A stretch of DNA of 64,000 bases from contig NZ_CP012541.1 in the NCBI RefSeq assembly GCF_001298465.1, positions 1,736,001 to 1,800,000 on the forward strand. The letters run 5' to 3'. This document shows positions 36,175-46,330 of the stretch, piece after piece. The stretch's first letter is position 1. Every line of letters starts with the position of its first letter. A model generated the notes under the pieces. The model saw only the letters and a list, made by a program, of their open reading frames with translations. It searched no databases and was not told the origin of the DNA. Both the position numbers and the translations under genes were made by a program. Origin of the DNA: Campylobacter concisus (GTDB lineage: Bacteria > Campylobacterota > Campylobacteria > Campylobacterales > Campylobacteraceae).

Positions 36175-37782
36175 TTATAAAATCTCTTTTATGAGTAGCT
36201 GTGGGGTAACAAGTCCGCGGAATGAATTTTTTGATATACAAAAGATAATATCTATCATCTCGCCCACTCTAGCGTGTTTCGTAAAGTTAAAAAATAGAGC
36301 CTCAAGTGTTTTATTATCCTTTTGCAAGATGAGCTTTAGGTGATTTTGATCCCTGCCTATAAGTCTTTCGTTTTTAACAAGAGCATTTTTTATCTTAAAG
36401 ACTGGACGTGGATTTTTCTGTCCGTATGGCTCATAAAATTCTAAAATTTCAAGCAGCTCAAAGTCTATCTCACTTGGCATTATGTCACCAAGTAGCTCGT
36501 CCGAGCTTTTGCAATCTTGCATATTTAGGCATGAGCAGCTTTTATTTATCGCTTCTTTAAATTTCACCAAATTTTCAGGCGTAAGCGTAAGTCCAGCCGC
36601 TCCTTTGTGACCACCGTAGCTTGTTAGCAGATCTTCGTGGCTTGCAATGAGTGATAAGATATCAAGCTTGCCAACGCTTCTAGCACTGCCTTTTGCACGG
36701 CCCTTATCTATGCTAAAGACAATAGCTGGCTTTGCAAAGTGCTTTGCCAGGCGGCTGGCCACGATGCCTATTACGCCCTCATGCCACTGCTCGCCCCAGG
36801 TGATGATGACCTTATCGTCCTCTTTTACGTCCTTTAGTGAGCACTCAAAGAGTTGGCGCTCCTCCTCTTTTCTGGAGTTGTTAAATTCAATGATCGTATC
36901 AAGGTAGTTGTAAGCTTCTTCGATACTTTTAGCACGTAAAAAGTCAAATGAATTCATTGCATCGTCCATGCGTCCAGCTGAATTTATAAGCGGAGCTATA
37001 AGAAAGCTAATATCATCACACTCAAATTTTTCCTTACCATAAAACTCTTTTATAGCGTGAAATGCAGAACGCTTAGACGCATTTAGCTTACAAATGCCAA
37101 GACGAACAAGCATTCTATTCATATCTCTTAGCTCCATCATATCAGCGATTATCGCGATAGCTAAAAGCTCTAGAAATTTGCTCATATCGTAATTTAGTCC
37201 AAAAACATCCTTTAACGCTCCAACCAAATACCAAGCGACCTCAGCGCCACAAATTTCGATATTTGGGAAGTTGCAGTCTTCTTGTTTTGGATTAATGATC
37301 GCATAAGCTTCTGGGAGAACAGCTGGAGGCATGTGATGATCAGTGATAATAAGATCGATGCCTTTTTCTTTACAGATAATGGCCGCATCGTTTGCAGAGA
37401 TACCGTTATCAACGGTGATAATCAAGCTTACATCAGCTGAGAGTTCGTCTATTATCTCAGGATTTAGCCCATATCCGTCTTTAAATCTATTTGGAATTTT
37501 TACTAGGTAGTCTTTCACGCCAAGATCATCAAAAAACTCAGCTAAAATCACGCTTGAAACAACACCATCAACATCATAATCGCCCACAATGGCTATGCGC
37601 TCGTTTTTTTCGATCGCTTCTTTTATGCGATTAGCACCCTTGTAAATATCTTTTAAGGCACTTGGTGTCGGAATTTCACTAATTTTTTTATGTATGTCGT
37701 TACAAAATCTATGCGCTAGTAAATTCCTTATGTCCTCTTTATTTAGCATGGTTTTGGCAAGAATTTTTGAATAACTTGCCAA
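36175..37782 (-). CDS. recJ: single-stranded-DNA exonuclease RecJ
   Basis: The 535-residue protein is RecJ, a 5'-3' exonuclease used in repair. It has the DHH motif VGDYDVDGVVS (about residues 65-75), IITDHHMPP (about 144-152), and the DHHA1 region with GGHKGAAGLTL (about 394-404). The start is uncertain: the TTG at 37782 gives MASYSKILAKT and an ATG eleven codons later (37749) gives MLNKEDIRNLLAHRF. Neither has a strong ribosome binding site. Confidence 0.9.
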   Translation of the reverse strand: MASYSKILAKTMLNKEDIRNLLAHRFCNDIHKKISEIPTPSALKDIYKGANRIKEAIEKNERIAIVGDYDVDGVVSSVILAEFFDDLGVKDYLVKIPNRFKDGYGLNPEIIDELSADVSLIITVDNGISANDAAIICKEKGIDLIITDHHMPPAVLPEAYAIINPKQEDCNFPNIEICGAEVAWYLVGALKDVFGLNYDMSKFLELLAIAIIADMMELRDMNRMLVRLGICKLNASKRSAFHAIKEFYGKEKFECDDISFLIAPLINSAGRMDDAMNSFDFLRAKSIEEAYNYLDTIIEFNNSRKEEERQLFECSLKDVKEDDKVIITWGEQWHEGVIGIVASRLAKHFAKPAIVFSIDKGRAKGSARSVGKLDILSLIASHEDLLTSYGGHKGAAGLTLTPENLVKFKEAINKSCSCLNMQDCKSSDELLGDIMPSEIDFELLEILEFYEPYGQKNPRPVFKIKNALVKNERLIGRDQNHLKLILQKDNKTLEALFFNFTKHARVGEMIDIIFCISKNSFRGLVTPQLLIKEIL

Positions 37783-38100
37783 CTTTATCTAATGCCACTT
37801 GTTCACTTAAATTTACACCCATATTGCCAAAAATTTGGCTATAAAAATACTTCTTTTTCATCGCAATCTTTCGTCTTTATTTTGAATGCTTGGATTATAT
37901 CTTTTTGAAATTTAATTTCTTATAATTTTAAATGAAAGTAGGATTTTAGGGCTAATAGCAAGCTTAAAAGCTTTGCTAAATTGATAGTCTTTACAAATTT
38001 AACCCGCTAAAAATAGTAAGCATTAGCAAAAATTTATACAATTAAATTTATAAATTTTAAATGGTTTATGCCATAAAGCTTAAACCATTTTTATAAAAAT
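37783..38100. other. intergenic region between recJ and the GC-rich oxidoreductase gene
   Basis: About 320 bp without a gene, AT-rich. The right end (38059-38090) holds a hairpin that is a probable terminator of the oxidoreductase gene on the minus strand. Confidence 0.4.
38059..38090 (-). terminator. hairpin after the flavodoxin-fold oxidoreductase
   Basis: A perfect 10-bp repeat (AAATGGTTTA and TAAACCATTT, 12-base loop) lies 10 bases after the stop of the minus-strand oxidoreductase; the following bases on the minus strand are AAAATTTATAAATTT. Confidence 0.5.
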
Positions 38101-38652
38101 TTATTCCAAATTTCGCAAAAACTCCGCATATTCTCTAGCGCCGCGCTCTAAATCGTCCTGGCTTGATACGTAGTCCATGCCCGGAGCCTCCTCGGCGCCG
38201 TAAAATGCGAAAAAATCGCGGTAATCGGCGTGAAAATAGTATTTAAACGCAAGCTCAAACGGCGTAAGAACCTCGCGCAAGCTAAAATGATAGCGTCCTT
38301 GCGGGCGGTAGTCGCTCTTTTTGATGCCTGCGGTCACGGCTAGCGCAACCTTGCGGCCCGCTATGCCGTCCGAGCCGCGTCCATAGGCAAAGCCGTGCGT
38401 CATCACCGCGTCGATCCATGATTTTAAAATCGGAGGGCAGGAGAAGTTGTGAAGCGGAAACTGTAAAACGAGGGCGTCGTGGGCTCTGATGAGCTCTTGC
38501 TCGCGCGCGGCGTCGATGTTGCCGCCTGCGTAAACTTGCGTCAAATCATGAACGCTAAAGCGCTGCGGCTCTTTGAGGGCCTCTTGTAGCAGGCGTTTGT
38601 TTATGACCGAGTTTTGAATGTCAGGATGGCCTAAGATGATTAGAGTTTTCAT
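38101..38652 (-). CDS. flavodoxin-fold NAD(P)H oxidoreductase
   Basis: The 183-residue protein starts MKTLIILGHPDIQNS, the typical KefF/MdaB/YwrO opening with a phosphate loop, and has the QFPLHNFSCPPILKSWIDAV stretch that contacts FMN and quinone substrate. It probably reduces quinones by two electrons with NAD(P)H. It is notably GC-rich (GCGCGCGG and similar runs) compared with its surroundings, which suggests transfer. The start was chosen for homology rather than ribosome binding site. Confidence 0.8.
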   Translation of the reverse strand: MKTLIILGHPDIQNSVINKRLLQEALKEPQRFSVHDLTQVYAGGNIDAAREQELIRAHDALVLQFPLHNFSCPPILKSWIDAVMTHGFAYGRGSDGIAGRKVALAVTAGIKKSDYRPQGRYHFSLREVLTPFELAFKYYFHADYRDFFAFYGAEEAPGMDYVSSQDDLERGAREYAEFLRNLE

Positions 38653-38734
38653 TTTTCTCATTAAAAAATTTAGCAAGAAGTGGGATTTATTTGATAAATA
38701 ATTTAATAAAAACAGCAAAAAATTTAAAAGAATT

Positions 38735-38756
38735 TTTAGAGCCAGATGGCTCTAAA
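38735..38756 (-). terminator. terminator of pyrG
   Basis: A perfect 9-bp inverted repeat (TTTAGAGCC and GGCTCTAAA, loop AGAT in the plus sense) lies just after the pyrG stop at 38758. A T-rich stretch follows on the minus strand. Confidence 0.6.
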
Positions 38757-38757
38757 T

Positions 38758-40401
<1,644 letters not shown>

Positions 40402-40517
40402 TTAAATTTATTTATTTTTTAATTGCGGATTATACCCCTTAAATATTTAGTAAGGCATTAATCGTATAAATTTTAAAAATTATTCTTTAAGTCTTTTTGT
40501 TATAGACTTCACAAACT

Positions 40518-40733
40518 ATGATAAAAAACTACCTAAACATCATTGCCTCTTTATATATAGAGGGCTTTAAAAACATGAAAATAGGCAAGAAATTATGGCT
40601 TCTCATAATAATAAAGCTTATCATCATGTTTGGAATTTTAAAAGCCTTTATCTTTAACGAGACTCTTAATACCAAATTTCAAACCGACGAAGAAAAAAGC
40701 GAATTTGTAATTCGTAATTTAATAAAGGAATAA
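40518..40733 (+). CDS. small membrane protein, DUF4492 type
   Basis: The 71-residue protein has one membrane helix (about residues 25-45, KLWLLIIIKLIIMFGILKAFIF) with an IEGFKNMKIGKKLW amphipathic segment before it. The family is commonly located directly upstream of cydAB and its function is unknown. Here it ends one base before cydA starts. This supports a role in cytochrome bd assembly or activity, though that is inferred. Confidence 0.8.
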   Translation: MIKNYLNIIASLYIEGFKNMKIGKKLWLLIIIKLIIMFGILKAFIFNETLNTKFQTDEEKSEFVIRNLIKE

Positions 40734-40734
40734 A

Positions 40735-42270
40735 ATGTCTGAGATGGATTTTGTTGACTGGTCTAGGGCTCAGTTTGCGCTGACTGCCATTTACCACTTT
40801 TTGTTTGTCCCACTTACTTTGGGGCTAAGTTTTATCATCGCCATTATGGAGACGATATATGTTAAAACCGGCGATAAAGTCTGGCTTGAGATAACGAAAT
40901 TTTGGCTAAAGCTCTTTGGTATAAATTTCGCTATCGGTGTGGCTACTGGCATCATTATGGAGTTTGAATTTGGTACAAACTGGGCGAATTACAGCTGGTT
41001 TGTAGGCGATATATTTGGCGCTCCACTTGCGATTGAGGGCTTGCTCGCATTTTTTATGGAGAGTACATTTTTTGCCATTATGTTTTTTGGCTGGGATAAA
41101 GTCAGCAAGAAATTTCACCTGCTTTCAACTTGGCTTGTCGCGATTGGTTCAAATTTAAGCGCACTTTGGATCTTAATCGCAAATGGCTGGATGCAGTACC
41201 CAATAGGCATGAAATTTAACCCAGATACGGCTAGAATGGAGATGGAGAATTTCTTTGAAGTTGCGCTAAATCCTCTTGGCATTAGCAAATTTTTACACAC
41301 AGTAACTAGCGGCTACACCATCTCAGCTATCTTTGTGATAGGAATTTCTGCTTGGTTTTTGATAAAAAAACGCCACATCTTGCTAGCTAAAAAAAGTATC
41401 GTGGTTGCTAGCGCATTTGGCCTTATCACTTCGGCATTTTTACTACTTAGCGGCGATGAGAGCGCATATTTTGTAGCTCAAAAGCAGCCTATGAAGCTTG
41501 CTGCGATGGAGGGACTTTATAATGGCGAGAAAAACGCTGGTCTAGTTGCCGCTGGTATTTTAAACCTAGCTAAAAAGCTTGGCGACGAGAGCGAGCCATT
41601 TTTGCTTGAGATAAAGGTACCATACGCACTTGGCATCATGGCAAACAGAGAGCTTGACTCATTTACGCCAGGTATAAATGACCTACTTTATGGCAATAGC
41701 GAGCACAATCTAATAAGTGTTGAAGAGAAGATGGCAAAGGGCAAAGTAGCTATTGAAGCTCTTAAAAACTACAAAGAAGCCAAAAAAGCAAATGACGAGA
41801 GCTTGATGAAAAGCTCGCTTTCAAATTTAGAGAGCAACCTAAATTTCTTAGGATATGGCTATCTTAAGGACGCAAAAGACGCTGTGCCGCCAGTTGCACT
41901 TACATTTTATAGCTTTCACATCATGGTCGCTCTTGGCACTTACTTCATAGCTCTTTTTGCTATCACTCTTTATCTAAATCTCTCAAGAAAATATAAATTT
42001 GAAAACATAAGAGCATTTTTATGGATCTGCCTCTTTACTATACCGCTTGGCTACATCGCAGCTGAAGCTGGCTGGATAGTAGCAGAGGTCGGCCGTCAGC
42101 CATGGGTGATACAAGATCTCATGACCGTTGGCGTTGGTGCTACGAATTTAGCAGACTCAAATATCAAAATTTCATTTATATTATTTGCTGTTTTATTTAC
42201 GGTCTTGCTGATTGCCGAGATCAAAATCATGCTTAAGCAAATAAAGATAGGATTTAATGACCATGCATAG
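40735..42270 (+). CDS. cydA: cytochrome bd oxidase subunit I
   Basis: The 511-residue integral membrane protein oxidises quinol and reduces oxygen with high affinity. The heme b595 histidine lies in the first helix segment ALTAIYHFLFVPLTLG and the GRQPWVIQDLMTVGVG block near residue 450 is diagnostic. In Campylobacter the CioAB oxidase is cyanide-insensitive and the spectrum lacks heme d; this cannot be judged from sequence. cydB overlaps by 14 bases. The start follows AAAGGAATAAA. Confidence 0.96.
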   Translation: MSEMDFVDWSRAQFALTAIYHFLFVPLTLGLSFIIAIMETIYVKTGDKVWLEITKFWLKLFGINFAIGVATGIIMEFEFGTNWANYSWFVGDIFGAPLAIEGLLAFFMESTFFAIMFFGWDKVSKKFHLLSTWLVAIGSNLSALWILIANGWMQYPIGMKFNPDTARMEMENFFEVALNPLGISKFLHTVTSGYTISAIFVIGISAWFLIKKRHILLAKKSIVVASAFGLITSAFLLLSGDESAYFVAQKQPMKLAAMEGLYNGEKNAGLVAAGILNLAKKLGDESEPFLLEIKVPYALGIMANRELDSFTPGINDLLYGNSEHNLISVEEKMAKGKVAIEALKNYKEAKKANDESLMKSSLSNLESNLNFLGYGYLKDAKDAVPPVALTFYSFHIMVALGTYFIALFAITLYLNLSRKYKFENIRAFLWICLFTIPLGYIAAEAGWIVAEVGRQPWVIQDLMTVGVGATNLADSNIKISFILFAVLFTVLLIAEIKIMLKQIKIGFNDHA

Positions 42271-43387
42271 TTTAGGTTTAGAAAATTTACAAATTTATTG
42301 GTGGTTTATAGTTAGCCTTCTTGGCGGACTTTTGGTATTTATGATGTTTGTTCAAGGCGGTCAGTCGCTCATTTTTAGCCTTGGCAAGGACGAGCTTAAA
42401 AAAGATATGCTCATAAATTCTATCGGTAGAAAATGGGAGCTTACATTTACGACGCTTGTTATGTTTGGTGGCGCATGCTTTGCGGCATTTCCACTATTTT
42501 ACGCTACTAGCTTTGGTGGCGCTTACTGGGTTTGGCTGGCTATTTTATTTTGCTTTATCGTCCAGGCTGTAAGCTACGAGTACCGCAAAAAGCCTGATAA
42601 CTTCTTGGGCGCTAGAACTTATGAAATTTTCCTTTTCATAAATGGCTCACTTGGTGTTATTCTTATCGGCATGGCCGTTAGTACATTTTTTAGCGGAAGT
42701 GACTTTGTGCTAAATGAGCACAACTTTGTCGAGTGGAAGACTCCATTTCGCGGTCTTGAAGCTTTGGCAAATCCTTACTTGTATTTACTTGGCATAGCAA
42801 TGTTTTTCCTATCTCGCGTAGGTGGCTGCTTATATCTTATGAACAACATCGCTGATGGCGAATTTATACAAAACGCTAGAAAACAGCTACTTATTAACAC
42901 CGTGCTATTCTTGCCATTTTTCCTAGGATTTCTTGCTTGGGTGCTTACAAAAGATGGCTTTGCATACGACGCAAACGGTGTGGTTAGCCTTATGCCTTAC
43001 AAATACGCTATAAATTTGATCGAAATGCCTATCGTTGGCATATTGCTTCTTGTTGGCGTTGTTTTGGTACTTGTTGGAATTTTCCAAGGGGCATTTACAA
43101 AAAGCATTCGTGGAATTTTTGCTTACGGCGTTGGCGTTACACTTGCTGTGACTGCACTATTTTTGATAACAGGACTAAATGGCACTGCATTTTATCCGTC
43201 ATTTAGCGACCTTTCTAGCTCGCTAACTATCAAAAATGCAAGCTCAAGCCACTACACACTTGGCGTTATGGCATATGTTAGCTTGCTAGTACCAGTAGTG
43301 CTTGCTTATATCATCGTTGTTTGGCGAGCGATAGATAGCAAGAAGATCACACAAGATGAGATCAAAAACGATCATCACGCATACTAA
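42257..43387 (+). CDS. cydB: cytochrome bd oxidase subunit II
   Basis: The 376-residue protein is the second bd-oxidase subunit with about nine membrane segments, including the start LENLQIYWWFIVSLLGGLLVFMMFVQGG that matches the family quinol-binding start. It pairs with cydA, whose gene it overlaps by 14 bases, so translation is coupled. A 33-codon membrane ORF follows 9 bases after its stop. Confidence 0.95.
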   Translation: MTMHSLGLENLQIYWWFIVSLLGGLLVFMMFVQGGQSLIFSLGKDELKKDMLINSIGRKWELTFTTLVMFGGACFAAFPLFYATSFGGAYWVWLAILFCFIVQAVSYEYRKKPDNFLGARTYEIFLFINGSLGVILIGMAVSTFFSGSDFVLNEHNFVEWKTPFRGLEALANPYLYLLGIAMFFLSRVGGCLYLMNNIADGEFIQNARKQLLINTVLFLPFFLGFLAWVLTKDGFAYDANGVVSLMPYKYAINLIEMPIVGILLLVGVVLVLVGIFQGAFTKSIRGIFAYGVGVTLAVTALFLITGLNGTAFYPSFSDLSSSLTIKNASSSHYTLGVMAYVSLLVPVVLAYIIVVWRAIDSKKITQDEIKNDHHAY

Positions 43388-43396
43388 GGATAAAAG

Positions 43397-43498
43397 ATGT
43401 TAGAAGCAGGAATTTTTTTGATACTTTGGCCAGTGACACTATTTGCTAGCTATAAATTTGTTCTTTTTTCTCTTAAGAAATTTGACGCAAATAACTAA
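43397..43498 (+). CDS. 33-residue membrane protein behind cydB, CydX-like
   Basis: An ATG at 43397 behind AAGGATAAAAG starts a frame of 33 residues, MLEAGIFLILWPVTLFASY then KFVLFSLKKFDANN. It has one hydrophobic helix and a basic end, like CydX/YbgT, the small third subunit of bd oxidases, but the residues do not match the enterobacterial CydX motif. The position, size and ribosome binding site support a real gene. A terminator follows immediately. Confidence 0.6.
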   Translation: MLEAGIFLILWPVTLFASYKFVLFSLKKFDANN

Positions 43499-43533
43499 AA
43501 TTTAGGGGCATTTGCTCCTAAATTCTTCTTTTT
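43499..43533 (+). terminator. terminator of the cyd operon
   Basis: AATTTAGGGGC and GCTCCTAAATT form an 11-bp stem (one G-T pair, loop ATTT) followed by CTTCTTTTTATTTT. Confidence 0.75.
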
Positions 43534-43652
43534 ATTTTCACCCTTTAAAACAACTCTTTTATAAATTTATTTAAGCCACTTTTCATATAAGCGTTAGTTT
43601 TGTGTGAAATTTGGGTAGTAAGATATCATTAAATTTTATTAAAGGAGCGAAA

Positions 43653-45422
43653 ATGAGCAAGAATTTCTTAGGTTCTGTTGCCCTTGCGGCTGTTTTGGTT
43701 AGTGGTCTTAGTATAGGCATCACGCCACTAGAGGCTGGAGTCCTGGCTCATCACGTAAAGGTTCAAGGCGAGCTTGGCTCAGTCTTTATAAACCCTTACG
43801 ACGTATCGCCGCTAACTGCTATCATCGATAGAGCTGGCAAGGATATCAAAGATATCCACGTCAAAGTAAAAGGTAAGCCAGATGGCGGTATCGACATCGA
43901 TTATAACGTCTCAGAGCATGCTTTGCTTACGCATGATGGTGTGCCTATTTGGGGGCTTTACTCTGACTATCTAAATGAAGTAGTTGTAAGCTACACATTT
44001 AACGGAGCTAAAAAGGTAGAAACATATAAAATTTACGCCCAGCCTATCGTCACATATAGCCGTGATTTTAGATTTTCTCACATGCAAAAGACTCGCGTCA
44101 AAAAGGTCGATCCTGCCTTTAAAAACAGGCTCTATCTCATAAATAACACGATCACAAGCGTCTATAAACCACTTGATTGGAAAAATGGTGGAGCTGCTAG
44201 CTGGAACGACTTTACAGAAAACTACATCGTAGATACCAAGGGTGAGGTTAGATGGTATCTTGACTATCAAAAATTTTACGACCGCAGCGAGCGCAGAGTG
44301 ATGGATGGAGGCATGATGATGGGCTTTCATCAGCTAAAAAATGGCGATATCAGCTTTGGCATGGCTCAAAGATATCTAAGATATGACCTTATGGGAAAAG
44401 AAATTTATAATCGCCCGCTTCCAAGAGGCTACATCGATCTAAGCCATGAAGTTATGCCATTAAAGAACGATCACGCACTTCTTAGAGTTGGCAAATACAA
44501 CTACCACCACAAAGATGGCAAAATTTCTCACACCATAAGAGATCACATCATCGAGGTCGATAACACTGGTAAAGTGGTCGAAGAGTGGGATCTAAATGAA
44601 ATTTTTGGCAACAACGTCTACCGCAGCAACCTCATAAAAGCGCTTGACGCAAGAGCTGTTTGCCTAAATATCGATATGGACGCAAAAGAGATAAAGATAA
44701 GCGACGATCAGCCATTTGGCGACATCACCTCTACTGGCACAGGCAGAAACTGGGCTCACGTAAATTCTATCTCGTATGATGAGAGTGACGATAGCATTAT
44801 CCTCTCACTTCGTCACCAAGGCATCGTTAAAATCGGACGCGATAAAAAATTAAAATGGATACTAGCTTCGCCTGAGGGCTGGAGTGAAGAATTTAAAGCT
44901 AAAGTGCTAACTCCAGTTGACAGCAAAGGCAATAAAATAAAATGCGAAAACTCAAAATGCGAGGGCGAATTTGACTGGTCATGGACTCAGCACACCGCAT
45001 GGCTAACGCCAAGATACGACAACAAAGGTAGCATAAAACACCTAAGTGTCTTTGACAATGGCGATGCAAGGGGCATGGAGCAGCCGGCATTTAAAGAGGA
45101 TAAATACTCACGTGCGGTTGAGTACAAGATAGATGAGAAAAAGGGCACGGTTGAGCAGACTTGGCAGTTTGGCAAAGAGCGTGGCTTTGACTTTTATAGC
45201 GCAGTTACTAGCAACGTCGAGTGGCAAAAAGATAAAAATACCTACTTCATCTCAAGCTCAAACGTAAATTTGCTCCGTCCTGACAAGACTATCAAAATGG
45301 TCTTAGTTGAGATCGATCCAAAGACAAATGAGATCAAATTTGAGATGGATGTGGACTCTGCTTCAAGAGATGATGTCGCTTATAGGGCGATGGTTATTGA
45401 TCCGGAGGTATTTAGTTATTAG
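43653..45422 (+). CDS. assT: arylsulfate sulfotransferase
   Basis: The 589-residue periplasmic enzyme moves sulfate groups between phenols. A signal peptide is present (MSKNFLGSVALAAVLVSG). The motifs match known active-site residues of the E. coli homologue: LSHEVMPL, WAHVNSI, SLRHQG and TQHTAW, giving the histidines, Asn and Arg. The start at 43653 has an ideal AAAGGAG site and the longer in-frame start adds 14 non-secretory residues. No DsbA/DsbB partner lies next to it, unlike in C. jejuni and some E. coli. Confidence 0.92.
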   Translation: MSKNFLGSVALAAVLVSGLSIGITPLEAGVLAHHVKVQGELGSVFINPYDVSPLTAIIDRAGKDIKDIHVKVKGKPDGGIDIDYNVSEHALLTHDGVPIWGLYSDYLNEVVVSYTFNGAKKVETYKIYAQPIVTYSRDFRFSHMQKTRVKKVDPAFKNRLYLINNTITSVYKPLDWKNGGAASWNDFTENYIVDTKGEVRWYLDYQKFYDRSERRVMDGGMMMGFHQLKNGDISFGMAQRYLRYDLMGKEIYNRPLPRGYIDLSHEVMPLKNDHALLRVGKYNYHHKDGKISHTIRDHIIEVDNTGKVVEEWDLNEIFGNNVYRSNLIKALDARAVCLNIDMDAKEIKISDDQPFGDITSTGTGRNWAHVNSISYDESDDSIILSLRHQGIVKIGRDKKLKWILASPEGWSEEFKAKVLTPVDSKGNKIKCENSKCEGEFDWSWTQHTAWLTPRYDNKGSIKHLSVFDNGDARGMEQPAFKEDKYSRAVEYKIDEKKGTVEQTWQFGKERGFDFYSAVTSNVEWQKDKNTYFISSSNVNLLRPDKTIKMVLVEIDPKTNEIKFEMDVDSASRDDVAYRAMVIDPEVFSY

Positions 45423-45428
45423 CAGTAT

Positions 45429-45454
45429 CTGGTGTGAGATTTTTCTCGCACCAG
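45429..45454. terminator. bidirectional terminator after assT
   Basis: CTGGTGTGAGA and TCTCGCACCAG form an 11-bp stem (one G-T pair, loop TTTT) followed by CTTTTAG, between two convergent genes. Confidence 0.8.
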
Positions 45455-45457
45455 CTT

Positions 45458-45808
45458 TTAGTTGTTGTTTTGAAATTTGTAGATTGCTTCTTTGATTCTA
45501 GTAAGGTTAAAATTTATCGCTCGCTCTAGTTCTGGAAAGTCTATATCTTTATCCGCTTCAAATGCTTTTACCATTTCGCTTAGCTCTTTTGTCTCATCAC
45601 TTGCAAGAACTGTGCTTTTAAAATTATCATCACCTATCTGGTCAAATTTTAAAAAGATCGATGCAAATTTATCTTTTAAAATTTCTTTATTTAGCTTTCT
45701 ATTTTCCAAAGCCTTCTTTGTTCCGCCATTTTTATTACAGGTTCTAAATATCGAATCTATTGTTTCATTCACTTCATCAAGTAAAATTTCTATTTTTTCA
45801 CTTTGCAT
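45458..45808 (-). CDS. hypothetical charged protein
   Basis: The 116-residue protein is predicted almost entirely helical and strongly charged, starting MQSEKIEILLDEVNETIDSI and including NRKLNKEILKDKFASIFLKF. It has no signal peptide, membrane helix or known motif. The function is unknown. It sits alone after assT in the opposite direction and has normal composition, so it is likely real. Confidence 0.55.
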   Translation of the reverse strand: MQSEKIEILLDEVNETIDSIFRTCNKNGGTKKALENRKLNKEILKDKFASIFLKFDQIGDDNFKSTVLASDETKELSEMVKAFEADKDIDFPELERAINFNLTRIKEAIYKFQNNN

Positions 45809-45883
45809 ATAAAACTCTCTTAACTATAAATTAAATTTAAAATAAAAGCTAAATCGCTCTTGTTTTGGAGATTAGAAGTTGTT

Positions 45884-46012
45884 TTACTTCTTCGCGTAAA
45901 AAGGAAAAATTAAAGTTGTATTTGTGAAGTTATTTTCATAAAAGTTTGCGCCAGAATTTAAAATTTTAGTTTGCATTGGCATCACTTTTATGCCCTCTGT
46001 TTTTGCGATCAT
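45884..46012 (-). CDS. small hypothetical protein
   Basis: A 42-residue frame starting MIAKTEGIKVMPMQT at 46012 is preceded by AAGGATGAGAAA. Its end reads NFTNTTLIFPFYAKK. It continues upstream in an open frame of 73 codons without a better start. No domain is recognised and nothing at the protein level confirms it, so it could be a remnant. Confidence 0.3.
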   Translation of the reverse strand: MIAKTEGIKVMPMQTKILNSGANFYENNFTNTTLIFPFYAKK

Positions 46013-46295
46013 TTTCTCATCCTTGTTAAAAAATTTTATCGCATTGTATAAATTTTCATAAGTCTTGTAAATTGTACCAGGGTACAATAAAGCCCTATAA
46101 ATCAATATTTATAACACATTGATAATATTTTTACGTTATTATTTTGCATACTGCTTTGATTAAAATTACCGAAATTTCGTAGCTATTTAGCTCATCCTTT
46201 TTGGATAAATTTTACAAATTTAATGTGTTATTTATGTAATAAAAAAATTTTTAAATTCGCAAAATTTTTTTAAAATCTTTGATACTTTATATGTG

Positions 46296-46302
46296 ATAAA
46301 AT
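46296..46302 (+). promoter_or_regulatory. -10 box of ilvD
   Basis: The sequence TATGTGATAAAATCC places an extended -10 (TGTGATAAAAT) about 29 bases before the TTG start of ilvD. A long AT-rich tract is upstream. Confidence 0.5.
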
Positions 46303-46330
46303 CCTCTCAAATTTTAAAAAAGGATCAAAT

